Source: Endotrypanum monterogeii
Taxonomy: Eukaryota > Euglenozoa > Kinetoplastea > Trypanosomatida > Trypanosomatidae
NCBI GenBank assembly: GCA_000333855.2
Contig: CM007320.1
Coordinates: forward strand, 3,170,144 to 3,234,143
Direction: 5' to 3'
Length of the DNA stretch: 64,000 nucleotides
Of the stretch, positions 40,555-50,748 are shown in pieces. Position 1 is the stretch's first letter, and each line of letters opens with the position of its first letter. A model generated the notes under the pieces. That model saw nothing but the letters and a program-made list of their open reading frames with translations. It searched no databases and had not been told where the DNA came from. A program made the position numbers and the translations under genes.

Positions 40555-41886
40555 TCACTCCAGCTGTTTCTCACTTTCGTACAGGTGATGGCTCAGTGAG
40601 ATGCGATCGATGTCGCAGAGGAGAATCGTCTCTAGTTTTCCCGTGCCTGCCATCTTTACAACGACGTGCCCGTTTTCTTTCTTTTTTTTTGGCTCCATGG
40701 GAAAGACTATGTTGCCCTCGGTGTTGCGCGGCTTTTTTTCTTTGCGCTTCTTGGCCAGCCGCTTTGCCGTTGTTAGGACGAGCTCGATTGTGCCTATGTT
40801 GTTATACAGAAGGGTTTTAAGCAATCCAAAAGGTCCACGGTTCCATCGCATATTGATGTCGAGAAGGTATTTGCGTTCATACATGCAATATGCACCGGGG
40901 GCATCAATTTTTTGAAGATCGCCTGTGATGAGGCGACGATCGAGCAAGTACACCAAGTCCCACGTACGAAGCACGTCAACGACGTTTGCTACCTGTTCTT
41001 GCTGCTCCTCGTTTAGGAGAACGACGGAGGAGGAGGATGTTGTTGTTGTTGTTGTTGCTAAGGGTCGAGAAATCCGCTTGAACGGAGCCCAGGAGGACCA
41101 CCAGAACGCTACCGCCACGTCGTTCAGCGCATCCAGGTCGATGTTGCCTCGGATCGCCTGCGAGGCAAAGGCTCCAAATGTATCGAGGGTAAACACATAC
41201 CTCTTCGCGTTGACAGTCGCGGGATCCAGCTTGACTCGCGGATGCGTGAACACCACGACTGGAACAACACACTTGCCACACACTTTGTGGATGGACTTGT
41301 CTGAGTACCATGTAGCATGTTTGCCGGTAGTGCCTTTTTTTTCCCCCGATAAGGCAGTGTCGCATTGAATAAGATGTGAGTCTGGAAGCTCCACGCGACG
41401 TGCATTCTCGATATAGCGGCGCAGGGCGGCTGCCTTTTCGACGTTGTCTTCCTGCACATCCTCAAACTCGAGTGTGTCCCTTCGTTTTAGATTCCGACAT
41501 TGGTACCAGCGCGGCCCATTGCTCCACACATAGCCCTGCCAGTTTTTCACCTCCACGACGAGGATGACAGGGCCGACAGCAACCACGTCAATTTCACGGT
41601 TGTGCCCGACGCGTGCCACAGCCACACGCCGACGTAGAAAGACCTCTTTCCATCCTACCTTGCGCAGAACTGCCTCGACTTTTTCTTCCGCTTGCATGGA
41701 GTTCAAAAAATTTTGTTGCTCGCGCGTCAACGCGTCCTCGCGGCGAAGCTGCGATCGACCCTGCGCGCGCAACGTTGTGCGGTAGACATTGCGACTAAGA
41801 GCGAAGGCTACCACGCAGAGTAGAAGAGTTGTTACTGCTAGAAGAACATAGACTGTGTCATCCAGGAGTGAAAGCATAGCATTCAT
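40555..41886 (-). CDS. membrane-anchored NERD (nuclease-related) domain protein
   Basis: A 443-residue protein with one N-terminal membrane helix (about 9-31), then a basic stretch and a NERD domain (about 60-215). NERD is a PD-(D/E)xK nuclease-like fold; the expected residues are present: E67/E68 in an early helix, D100 in EIDVVAVG (98-105) and E112 with K114 in EVKNWQG (112-118). The fold therefore looks catalytically competent, although nuclease activity is inference. A Thr/Ser-rich linker falls near 305-320 and a basic KKRKEKK-type stretch near 385-415. Start is ATG 41886; the longer open frame to 42030 lacks hydrophobic logic and crosses the polypyrimidine tract. The function of NERD proteins in kinetoplastids is not known to me. 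Confidence 0.8.
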   Translation of the reverse strand: MNAMLSLLDDTVYVLLAVTTLLLCVVAFALSRNVYRTTLRAQGRSQLRREDALTREQQNFLNSMQAEEKVEAVLRKVGWKEVFLRRRVAVARVGHNREIDVVAVGPVILVVEVKNWQGYVWSNGPRWYQCRNLKRRDTLEFEDVQEDNVEKAAALRRYIENARRVELPDSHLIQCDTALSGEKKGTTGKHATWYSDKSIHKVCGKCVVPVVVFTHPRVKLDPATVNAKRYVFTLDTFGAFASQAIRGNIDLDALNDVAVAFWWSSWAPFKRISRPLATTTTTTSSSSVVLLNEEQQEQVANVVDVLRTWDLVYLLDRRLITGDLQKIDAPGAYCMYERKYLLDINMRWNRGPFGLLKTLLYNNIGTIELVLTTAKRLAKKRKEKKPRNTEGNIVFPMEPKKKKENGHVVVKMAGTGKLETILLCDIDRISLSHHLYESEKQLE

Positions 41887-44496
41887 GGTGTGTGTTCGCC
41901 TTTTTTTTTCCCACTTCCCCAGATGGGAAATACGAACAGAAAGGAGGCAAATAATAGACAACAGGAGTTGCCAATGCGCTGGAGTGCGCGTGTGATGTTC
42001 GCTTTGTCCAAAAGAGTGAGACCATGTCATGCAGGAGCGGTGAAGAAGAACGAAAGAAGTAGTAGTTGTCAGTAAAGGAAGTATATGGGTTGATCAGAGG
42101 TGAAGGAAGCCCACCCAAGTGAAAACGGCATCTGGAAGTGCGTCCCCTTTTCCCTACGTACGCACACACACAAGCGGGAGGAATAATGTCTAGCAAGTGA
42201 TGTCTACGTCTGCGCATAACAAAAACTGATTTGGAGGCTGTTCTGGGAATATTCCCCCTCCCCCCTGGGGCAAAGCAGAATAGAACACACATAAGCTTTT
42301 CGGTAACTTCCTCTGCTGAGTCAGAACTCGGCTGTGACTGAGAAGATCGTGAAGAAAAAAAAAACATATCTAGACATCGTAGCTGTGATGTGTTCTTTTC
42401 CATTCGTCTTTTCTTGCGTCACGCCACGCGGGCCTGTTCGGACGGCGTGCAGCTGTTCTTCTATTCGTTGTTATTCTTTTACACGGTGGGCACCTTTGGT
42501 GCACTTTTTTGGTTCTTCTTAAGATGGCGAGGAGAGAGGCGGGGGGGGGGTGCGTCAGTGTGTGAAACAAAGGTAGGAAAGCGATTAGGCAAAAAAAAAT
42601 ATATATGTATAAGCGTATGCGTTGCAGCATACGTAAACACTGTTGACTGTACCAAATTCTTTATATATTCTGGTGCACTGATATGCTGAGCTAGGTACTT
42701 TATCCAGGTAGGAGAGTCTAAAGAGGAAGAGGTGGGTAGGCCTTGGCTTTATCACCAGTGGAAAAAAAAAAAGTTTTGCCCCCCCGCCCCCACACACACG
42801 CACAGACGTTGAAACCGCCACAACCCTCATCACCACGACACCGAAAAAGCCTACATACGCCACACACACGCACATATATATATATATATATATATATCTT
42901 CCCCTTTGCCAACATGTGATGAACGTGCTAGCAACGTATCGTGGATGTTATGGGTTTGTTCTTACAGTAAGTTCCTTAAAATGCCCCCACCGACGCTACT
43001 TCATCATCCTGAAACAAGGACCCAGCGCATCGACTAACATTTACTGCCCGCCCCTCCCCCCCCAAAACAAACAAAAAAAACAGAAGGACTGGAAGAAGGC
43101 AACTGCAGCGTTCTGACGGGGGGAAGGGAGAGGGTGGTGGTGGTGAAGAGAAGAAGATACACGCACACGATACTGTAGCCCATATTGCTTTCTTTTTATG
43201 TTTTTTTTTAAAAATATTTTAAAATCTCAGTTGAAGGAACTCGACACATTAAACAGATGCGACCTAACAATTTACAACAGGGGAGAGGGCGCATCATGAG
43301 GTTAAAGGAACACCTATTCAATATGGGAAAAAAAAAAGAAAATGGTTTGCCCCTGAGTGTGTCACAGGCTGTGAGTAAGATTTTCGAAAAGGAGGAACAA
43401 AGCAAGAACAAAAAACTTAATCATTCATCGATGGCCACCTAAATTGGGCTGGTGCGCAAACGCAAACACACAGATGGAGGGGGTGGGTAAAACAGTCCCC
43501 GCAGGGAGGTATCAATCTTATAAAGTATCATTAGTGTAAAGCTGCCTGGGGGTGACGTACATTTTAGAGCGGGTCCATTTTTTATACGCTATGCACCCGA
43601 AGGTGGACGACGCATTGGACTCTGTATTGGATATTCCCATCGGAGTTGATCCATCTCTATGTATATATGAGGTGAGAGCACGAAAACCGATAGATGTCTG
43701 TTATCTTACCAAGCAATTAACACGCCCAGGCGCATGGACATAACTGCATTCTTCTCCGTTCTTCCGTGCTGAGTGTAGATTTGTGAGTTTGGTTCCGCGA
43801 TACCTAATGAATCCGCGTCACGGCGTACACATATGTCTTTGCTTTCGCTCTTTCTTTCTCTCCCTCATCCCCTCGAGTTCGATGGGGTACACAAATAATA
43901 ACAACACACAAACGAAGAATGTGTGGTGAAAAAAATGCGCTTGTGTGTCTGTGCTGATTTTCAGCTTGAATAGTCCACGTTCCGAATTGTCTAGAAACCA
44001 CGTTGGGCAGAGACCAGAAAAAAAAATATATATATATTTATTTCCCAGTATTCGTTGGAAAGGGATACAGCATCCTCAGCCTGCGGTCGGGAGAACATGA
44101 GGGAATTCAGAGGATGTAAGGAGGGGATGGAGCTCTATCTACTACTTCACCTTTGGATCTCTCTTTAGAGTCCATAAAGGCCCACGAAGACGGAGGTAAG
44201 TCAGATCACCATCACCACTCCTCTTCCTCCTGCCATGCATGAACATGAGGAGAGAAAAGTAACGCCATCTACCCCGTGCTTGAGCACACACCCACAAAGA
44301 AAAAAGATCGCATTGGACGAGTCATGCATTCATACACGCATGATTGTCACCGGATCAACAATACCCCAGCTAGGTCCCTGTCGTCCCACTCAAACATGAC
44401 ACTTCTACAGATGTTGCGGATCTGCTATCGTTGACTCTCGGGATTTTCGCCAGCGTTTAGAAACAGAACTTACCTCGCTTTTACAACTTCAACAGC
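41887..44496. other. long intercistronic spacer
   Basis: A 2.6-kb spacer. The sense pyrimidine stretch at 41917-41956 serves the NERD gene. Other features are an A-run at 42355-42364, a G-run at 42541-42550, (AT)n at 42874-42897, short TA tracts near 42600 and 44028, and mixed poly-C/A stretches near 43050-43080. A 63-codon plus-strand frame at 43552-43743 has normal composition but starts with GTG and is antisense; it is not called. Confidence 0.55.
42874..42897. repeat. (AT)n microsatellite
   Basis: Perfect AT run following a CA-rich stretch on the plus strand. Confidence 0.9.
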
Positions 44497-47400
44497 TCAT
44501 GCCTTGGGCTTGGTGAAGACGAGGCGAACCGCCACCCCAGAGATGCTGTTATCCTCTTCCGCGATGAGCTCGGCATCACTCGGCTTCTGATCCATTGTTG
44601 TCCACAGACCCTTTAGGGTCTGGTTGATTTGGTCCTTGCGGTTGAGAATGGACGTCGTGAGTTCCACCTCCTCCGCCTCAAAGTATACCTCGATTTCGTC
44701 CGTGATGACAAGTTTCGCCTTCTTGCGCAGCTGCTGTACGCGGTTCACAAACTCGCGCGCCCGCCACGAGTCGATCAGCTCTTGATCCTCGCGCTTATCC
44801 ACCAATACGACCACGTTGTTGTCGGTGTTGGACTGAAAGTCAGTAATGCCCTCCTTGACCTGGCGCAACACCTTGACGTCTTCCAACGTCAGCTCTTTGC
44901 CACCGACGACGCCCTTCTTCTCACCCAAGAACTTAGCCACCTCCTCGGGAGTCATAGCCTGGATGCATTTTCGGATCGCTGGCATTTCTTTCCTGTACTT
45001 CTTGCCAAGAACTTCAAAGTTTGCGTCCAACTTTGTTTCCACATACTCCTCGCCACGCGACATCACAATCTCGAATGCGTTCACCTCATCTTTGATGTAC
45101 TCCGCCATCTTGCGCACGTCATCAATGTACTCCTGATCCGGATGCACAACGACAACCTGGCGCACCGGCCGCTTCATAGGGATGACCATTTGATCACGTA
45201 AGACACGCACCAGATCGACGATAGTCATCATACGCGACATGGATCGCTCCAGATTGATGTCGTCAAGGGAGGCTTCCTCATCGGGGATCATGAGGTAGTG
45301 CACGGAGTCCACCTGTTCGCATACGGGAAGCAGAGGTTTGATCTGCTGGTAAAGCATTTCCGCCACAAACGGAGCGATATGGGCCACTATGCGTGAGACC
45401 GAGAAGAGTAGATACAGCATCGTTGACAGCGCCTGCGAGCGGTCTGCACTGTCCGTGGAGTTTTTCATGCGGCGACGATTCATGCGCACATACCAGTTCG
45501 ACAGGTTTTCAACGAAATGTAAAATGCCCGGGACGACGTTGTACAGGTGGTACAGCTTCATCTCCGCCTTCACATAGCGGAGCAGAGTTTGGCACGCCGC
45601 GAGAATCCATCGATCCATCTCGTTCGTGCTGCGCACCTGCAGCGACACCTCACCACCGGCCGCTATGCAGTAGTTCGTGTTTGAGATGAAGAACTTGGCA
45701 GCATTGAAAAGGGGCAGAAGGATGTCTTTCACCACAGCCTTCACGCCGGGCTCACGGAAGCGAAGCGGTTCGGCTCGCACCACCGGCGAGTTGATCATGT
45801 ACATGCGCAGGGCATCTGCACCGTAGGTGTTCATAACCAGAGTCGGCTCCGGGTAGTTTTTGAGGCGCTTGCTCATCTTCTTTCCGTCCTCGGCCAGAAT
45901 AAGTCCGCAAACGGCGACGTTTCGAAACGGAGGGACATCGAAGAGCGCAACACTGAGCACGAGGAGGGTGTAAAACCACCCGCGCGTTTGATCCAAACCT
46001 TCCGAGACGAAGTTGGCCGGGAACAGGTTCTTAAACCTCTCCTGGTTCTCGAAGGGGTAGTGCTCCTGAGCGTACGGCATCGAGCCGGACTCAAACCAGC
46101 AATCAAAGACCATTTCGACGCGCTTCAGCGGCGGCATGCCAGGACGCTTGCTGGGGATCGTGATGTTGTCAACAAACTGCCGATGAATGTCTGTAATACC
46201 AGTCACGCCCGAGAGCTCTTCCAGCTGCTTAACGCTGCTAATGCAGATCACTTCCTCCCAGTCCTCGCTATGCCAGATCGGCATTGGTGTGCCCCAATAG
46301 CGATTGCGTGAAATGTTCCAATCCCGTGCCTCTGTGAGCCAGTTGGAAAAGCGGCGGGATTTGACAAATTCAGGGACCCAATACGTATCCTCGGTGCACG
46401 CGATAAGGCGATCGCGGAAGGACTCCACGTTGACGAACCACGATTCGACGGCCTTGTAGATGAGCGGCGTTTCGCTGCGCCAGCAGAAGGGGTAGCTGTG
46501 AACGATCGACGCTTTATGGAAAAGCTGTCCCTTTGCTTCGAGTGCCTTGATAATCTCAGGGTCGGCCTGCTTGACGTGCTTGCCAGCGTAGTCGGTCACC
46601 TCGCTGGTGAAGAGGCCGTTCTCGTCAACTGGGCAGACAAACGTGCCGCCCTTTTCGAAAATACCAGCCTCAAGGCACACTTTGTAGTCATCCTCACCGA
46701 AGCCAGGGGCCTGGTGCACGATACCTGTACCTGCGTCCGTTGTGACGTATTCTCCGGAGATGACTCTGAAGGCCGTTGAGCTCATAGCAGACTCGAAGTA
46801 TGGAAAAAGGGGTACATACTTCTCGCCCACCAGAGTTGCTCCCTTGACCTTCTCGACTACGGTGTAGGGAGCAGCATCGGCTTCTGCCACCTTTTCACCA
46901 TCCTTCGCCTTCTTAGACTTCTTGCTCTCCTTGGTCGGGTATATCTCGGCCAGACGGGCTTCCGCGAGCCAGTAGTGGCGCTCTGACTTGGTGTCGAGGA
47001 CCTTCACATAATCCACATTGGGGTGCACACACAAACTAAGATTGCTCGGCAACGTCCAGGGCGTGGTAGTCCAGGCAAGAAAGTAGGTGTTGGGGTCGGC
47101 TCGACTCTGGAAGGAGACAGTCACAGCTGGGTCGCTGACCTCCCTGTAGTCGGAATTAGCTTCAAAGTTGCTCAGCGGTGTGGTGCAAGCGGTCGAGTAT
47201 GGCATCACACGGAACCCACGGTAAACTAACTTCTTTTCCCAGAGTTGCGAGAACACCCACCAGACGCTCTCCATGTACGAGAGGTACATCGTCTTATAGT
47301 CGTCTTCAAAGTCAATCCATCGACCAGCCCGCACAACCGTTTTTTCCCACTCGTCCACATAGCGAGTGACAACGCTCCTACACTCCTCGTTGTACTTCTC

Positions 47401-48186
47401 AATACCGATCTTCGCCACGTCGTGCGATGATTTGATGCCAAGCATCTTGTCGATCTCATATTCCACAGGCAGACCGTGACAGTCCCACCCAAAACGACGA
47501 ATGACGTGGTGGTTTGTTTGGTACGCAAAGCGGGTCACCATGTCTTTGATCGTGCCTGCCAATATGTGGCCGTAGTGAGGCAGACCAGTCGCGAACGGCG
47601 GACCGTCGTAAAAACTGAAAGGTTTCCGACCCTCTGAGAGCTTCATGGAGGTGTGGAAACAGTTCTTCTCGCGCCACATCGCGAGAATTTCCTCCTCCAT
47701 CTTGGCAAAATTGAGAACATCGGGGTAATTCTTCAGAGGTCCGTTCTGCTGCGCCACCTCTGGGTCTTGGTGTTGCTGAGAGTCTTCGCCCGCCATGTTG
47801 GATGACAATGCGGGGTGGGATTGTGATAGGGAGGGGTGAGCGGACGGCAGCCGGGGCGGGGGGTGGAGGGTTGGTTCGTGTGCTTTTTTGGTAGCGTTAG
47901 CGGATTTAAATGCGGTGTGACTGTCAACAGGGCAGGGGTCGGTGTCCGGCGTGGTGAGCGGCAGATGTGAATGAGCGGAGAAGTCGGAGGGGGGGGAGGA
48001 GGAGGAAACGGTAGTAAGGCAAGATGTCGCTGTGTTCGTCACGGACTTGCCGGCCGTGTGGATGACCGTGCGAGTAGCAGTGGGATAGGGTTTACTACTT
48101 TTTTCACTCTTCTTGAACCTCCCCACCGTGCACGCCAGTACACCGCAACTGTAGCTTCGCGCAAGTGGTACGCTACACCGAAGCAT
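44497..48186 (-). CDS. IleRS: isoleucyl-tRNA synthetase, two in-frame starts
   Basis: Class Ia aminoacyl-tRNA synthetase that charges tRNA-Ile. Two ATGs are in frame. The long form (48186, 1229 residues) starts MLRCSVPLARSYSCGVL and has an Arg/Lys/Ser/Thr-rich N-terminus of about 130 residues like a mitochondrial presequence. The short form (47796, 1099 residues) starts MAGEDSQQHQ, like a cytosolic IleRS. In short-form numbering, HYGH (HIGH motif) is at 74-77 and KMSKR (KMSKS motif) at 640-644; the CP1 editing domain lies between, and the anticodon-binding region is after about 700. Each start has its own upstream polypyrimidine tract and AG (entries at 48296-48345 and 47921-48014). Trypanosoma brucei IleRS is known to be dual-targeted by alternative trans-splicing, and this layout matches. 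Confidence 0.95.
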   Translation of the reverse strand: MLRCSVPLARSYSCGVLACTVGRFKKSEKSSKPYPTATRTVIHTAGKSVTNTATSCLTTVSSSSPPSDFSAHSHLPLTTPDTDPCPVDSHTAFKSANATKKAHEPTLHPPPRLPSAHPSLSQSHPALSSNMAGEDSQQHQDPEVAQQNGPLKNYPDVLNFAKMEEEILAMWREKNCFHTSMKLSEGRKPFSFYDGPPFATGLPHYGHILAGTIKDMVTRFAYQTNHHVIRRFGWDCHGLPVEYEIDKMLGIKSSHDVAKIGIEKYNEECRSVVTRYVDEWEKTVVRAGRWIDFEDDYKTMYLSYMESVWWVFSQLWEKKLVYRGFRVMPYSTACTTPLSNFEANSDYREVSDPAVTVSFQSRADPNTYFLAWTTTPWTLPSNLSLCVHPNVDYVKVLDTKSERHYWLAEARLAEIYPTKESKKSKKAKDGEKVAEADAAPYTVVEKVKGATLVGEKYVPLFPYFESAMSSTAFRVISGEYVTTDAGTGIVHQAPGFGEDDYKVCLEAGIFEKGGTFVCPVDENGLFTSEVTDYAGKHVKQADPEIIKALEAKGQLFHKASIVHSYPFCWRSETPLIYKAVESWFVNVESFRDRLIACTEDTYWVPEFVKSRRFSNWLTEARDWNISRNRYWGTPMPIWHSEDWEEVICISSVKQLEELSGVTGITDIHRQFVDNITIPSKRPGMPPLKRVEMVFDCWFESGSMPYAQEHYPFENQERFKNLFPANFVSEGLDQTRGWFYTLLVLSVALFDVPPFRNVAVCGLILAEDGKKMSKRLKNYPEPTLVMNTYGADALRMYMINSPVVRAEPLRFREPGVKAVVKDILLPLFNAAKFFISNTNYCIAAGGEVSLQVRSTNEMDRWILAACQTLLRYVKAEMKLYHLYNVVPGILHFVENLSNWYVRMNRRRMKNSTDSADRSQALSTMLYLLFSVSRIVAHIAPFVAEMLYQQIKPLLPVCEQVDSVHYLMIPDEEASLDDINLERSMSRMMTIVDLVRVLRDQMVIPMKRPVRQVVVVHPDQEYIDDVRKMAEYIKDEVNAFEIVMSRGEEYVETKLDANFEVLGKKYRKEMPAIRKCIQAMTPEEVAKFLGEKKGVVGGKELTLEDVKVLRQVKEGITDFQSNTDNNVVVLVDKREDQELIDSWRAREFVNRVQQLRKKAKLVITDEIEVYFEAEEVELTTSILNRKDQINQTLKGLWTTMDQKPSDAELIAEEDNSISGVAVRLVFTKPKA
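47921..48014 (-). promoter_or_regulatory. internal acceptor region for the short (cytosolic) IleRS mRNA
   Basis: On the minus strand a pyrimidine block (about 47981-48014, with C/T only for most of its length) is followed by GTTGACAG with AG at 47921-47922. The first ATG after it is 47796, giving the 1099-residue form. This region is itself coding in the long form. Confidence 0.6.
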
Positions 48187-48295
48187 TCGATGTGCCTAAC
48201 ACTGCAAGCGTTCTGGAAAGAAATCGGTAGAAGAACGAAATCCAAGCAGTCGATAACCGACTACGTATCCTTGCACACACACAAACACACACCAG

Positions 48296-48345
48296 CTCTG
48301 AAAACAGTGTACACGTACGTAAGATGATAGATATCAAAAATGAGA
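48296..48345 (-). promoter_or_regulatory. upstream acceptor region for the long (mitochondrial) IleRS mRNA
   Basis: On the minus strand a T-rich tract (about 48330-48355) is followed by GTGTACACTGTTTTCAGAG, with AG dinucleotides at 48298-48299 and 48296-48297. The only ATG between this acceptor and the body of the gene is 48186. Confidence 0.6.
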
Positions 48346-48782
48346 AAAAAAATTGTCTTGTTTGCACTATTGTCTAGGCGTTGGGTGAGTTGAACAGATT
48401 GGGGAGTTCATCAAACGATAAGACGTCCCTCTATAAAAGGTGACGACGAGCACACACAAACACCTACACACACAGAAAAAAATTGGAGGTAAGGGGGGCG
48501 TACCTTTTCTACTGCACCTCAACTTTTTGGTTTTTGCCGCTGATTGTGTTTCATGATTCGAGAGTATGTATGTAGGGGGGAGGGGGAGATCGAGGAGCAG
48601 TTTCGAAGGCATAAAAACAGATGCGTATGTGTTTCACACCACCGCTCAGCACTGAGGCTCCGGTAAGCGGGGTCAAGATGAGAGAGAATACCCACTCTTC
48701 AAGTGCGTGTACGTTCGTCGCACCACCTAGACACTCTACCAGAGAAGAAGTGTGGTGGATTTTCAAACCATCAGCGTCTGAA

Positions 48783-48810
48783 ATATATATATATATAGAG
48801 AGAGAGAGAG
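48783..48810. repeat. (TA)n-(GA)n compound microsatellite
   Basis: TA run (48783-48797) passing directly into an AG run (to 48810), about 170 bp past the stop of the SWIM-domain gene. Confidence 0.9.
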
Positions 48811-48975
48811 GAGCCAATGATCAACAAAGTCGCTTGGAATCCGCAGGAGAGAGAAAAGACGCTGCCGTAACAATGAAGCACGGTTAGGAAAAAAAGCGAG
48901 CAGATGCGATCGACCAGCGAACCTTTTTGGTTGACATCGAGAATCCATTCTGTTCGTGAGGACCGCTGATTTTAT

Positions 48976-49686
48976 TTAGAGGGTGCGCAGAAGTAGTTGC
49001 TCGTACTCAGCTGGACTGACGATGCGCACCCTTAGATTGTCCTGCATTACCCCAAAAGCCTCTACACAGAGGACCAACTGCAGCGCCAGCAAGTGCTTGC
49101 AGCACCACACATTCTGTTTTTGAATTGACTGGTAGATGTACGCGGAGCAGGGGCAATAAAAGGGAGAAAAGAGCGTGTGTTCGCCGACCTGGTAGAGGTG
49201 GCGTTCCCGATGCCTCACCACCTGAGAGGAAAGCGTTGCACCGCTTCTGTCATTCCTTTCCTCTGGGATATTCGGGGATGATTCGATAGCCGACGCCGCG
49301 TCCATCACAGGGGACTGTCCGTGCTGGGTCGCCTGATGCGTTCCGCTCTCGCCGTCCTGCGACATTGTCGTCGCATTGTCGTTTTCAGGTGATTTTACTT
49401 CGGAGCGCTCGACATATCGTATGATGGGCTCCGCCCCATGCAGTGCGATGCCGATGGCTGAGAGCGCTGTTTTACCGTAAAGAATTTCGAGCGGGGCCAG
49501 GGCTTCCTCGATAGTCCTGGGCACCTTATTCGCCTGAGATGAATTGGCATTCACTGTCTGTAGTGTATCACTGGGGGTGGAGTTAGCAACAATGAACTTC
49601 GCGTAGTTTTCCAAGACAGAGCTGGTTATGGGCCCTAAATACTGTTCGAGCGCCCTTGGAAGGCGCCCCGCTACGGCTGAGTCCAT
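48976..49686 (-). CDS. SWS1: SWIM-domain protein, SWS1/ZSWIM7 homologue
   Basis: A 236-residue protein with a SWIM zinc finger of the form CxC-x15-CxH: C178, C180, C196 and H198, in FYCPCSAY and CCKHLLALQL. The sequence around it matches ZSWIM7/SWS1, the Shu-complex subunit that works with RAD51 paralogues in homologous recombination: an LEILYGKTALSAIGI helix (66-80), a VERSEV strand (92-97), an HLYQV strand (163-167) and an FxVMxxxLxV tail. Relative to human ZSWIM7 (140 residues) it has about 50 extra N-terminal residues and a roughly 60-residue polar insert (98-157). The frame is open to 49851 with GTG, but ATG 49686 is the first ATG after the sense tract CCCCCCTTACAAG at about 49782, so it is taken as the start. 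Confidence 0.82.
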   Translation of the reverse strand: MDSAVAGRLPRALEQYLGPITSSVLENYAKFIVANSTPSDTLQTVNANSSQANKVPRTIEEALAPLEILYGKTALSAIGIALHGAEPIIRYVERSEVKSPENDNATTMSQDGESGTHQATQHGQSPVMDAASAIESSPNIPEERNDRSGATLSSQVVRHRERHLYQVGEHTLFSPFYCPCSAYIYQSIQKQNVWCCKHLLALQLVLCVEAFGVMQDNLRVRIVSPAEYEQLLLRTL

Positions 49687-50071
49687 TAACCCATAATACG
49701 GATAAGATTCTTGTATCTTATAGCCTGCTACCAATATATTGTCAGCCGAAATCCACACGCCTGGGCCGTGCCGTGTCGTGTCTTGTAAGGGGGGAAAATT
49801 CGTTGCTGTAGTTGTCCAGAAGTCGTTGAAAGTGTAAAGGAGAGGGTTCACAACCGCAACTCTAGAGGGAAACCATCTGCTTCTAGTTCCTCTTCCGAGG
49901 ATATGTAGACATGTGCGTAGGAGATTTTACTGCACATTCTGTGCAGTCGAAACACAGCACCGTACCTATGCGGGATGTTTCCGCGCAGGTGGGCAACAAA
50001 CTACCAGTACATTTTTTTTTTCTCATGCGTTATACTTCTCAACCCTGGTGCCGGCGCCTGCAAATGAGTGA

Positions 50072-50430
50072 GAGACTTCCCTGGCCCAAGTACCCACTTT
50101 CAAGAGGACTTAAAAAAAAAAAAGTCAGAGCGGTGCGTCACTACTGATGTCGATGGTCTGTCTGTCAAGGGCGCCGTGTGTCCGGTGCGAGCTGCACACA
50201 CCGAATACGTTTTGGGCCGTTTATGTGTTAGGCATAGTGTCACAGTTACTCGGATGCGCTTCACTCTGACCTTCCGAGCCTGGCACAGGGGCGTAACTGA
50301 GCCCCTTCGCTGGGTACACCACGACACCATCAGCATGGGAGAAGTGGACATCCGAGGCGAAGCCTGGGAGGCTGTGTATGACTGCGGGAAGGGGTCGAGG
50401 CTGTTGCGCCAATGACTGGTGTTATGGTGT
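50072..50430 (+). repeat. dispersed repeat, copy 1 (deleted form)
   Basis: The first 347 bases (50072-50418) are identical to 57608-57953 apart from one extra A in an internal A-run (12 against 11). After ATGACTG at 50412-50418 this copy jumps to the sequence found 69 bp further on in copy 2, then loses homology at 50430. The block begins GAGACTTCCCTGGCCCAAG and sits in the 3' flank of the cyclin gene, in reverse orientation to it. It contains a plus-strand open frame ending TGA at about 50413-50415. The flanking sequence is unrelated between copies. Confidence 0.9.
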
Positions 50431-50593
50431 AGATTTCAGCGAGTTCTCGCAGGCAGATTGAAGTTGTAAAGACCCAGAAATGCATGTATGCATATATGTC
50501 TGTACTTCTTGCCCTCGAGGATCACATGATCGCCTCGGCACCATGTATTCAGAGGAGGGTGTTCAACATCCTTTAGCTTCTTTCCAACCCTAA

Positions 50594-50613
50594 TACACAC
50601 ACACACACACACA
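50594..50613. repeat. (AC)n microsatellite
   Basis: Perfect AC run on the plus strand, (GT)n on the RNA sense, about 135 nt past the cyclin stop codon. Confidence 0.9.
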
Positions 50614-50748
50614 GACACGCACAAGCACACATGTGCACCGAGACGTTCCTCGAAGGTTGTAGGAGGCGCGAATCGACAACTGAGATGACACTGTTGGACA
50701 GCCGCCACGGTTTTGGAGACTAATGGTTCGGAGTGAGTGGCACCTGCT

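Larger units (their letters stand above)
48187..48975. other. intercistronic spacer
   Basis: Contains the upstream IleRS acceptor, CA-rich plus-strand stretches at 48275-48292 and 48451-48474, a G-run at 48577-48586, and a TA tract running into a GA tract at 48783-48810. No gene is evident. Confidence 0.65.
49687..50748. other. intercistronic spacer with repeat copy 1
   Basis: Holds the acceptor tract of the SWIM gene (about 49782-49795), a T-run at 50011-50021, the first copy of a duplicated 347-bp block (50072-50430 overall) and (AC)n at 50594-50613, 135 nt past the cyclin stop. No minus-strand gene is evident. Confidence 0.65.

Noticed and set aside
43552..43743. 63-codon plus-strand frame of normal composition
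   Set aside because: It starts with GTG, is antisense to the transcription unit, short, and shows no domain. It could be a gene remnant but cannot be supported.
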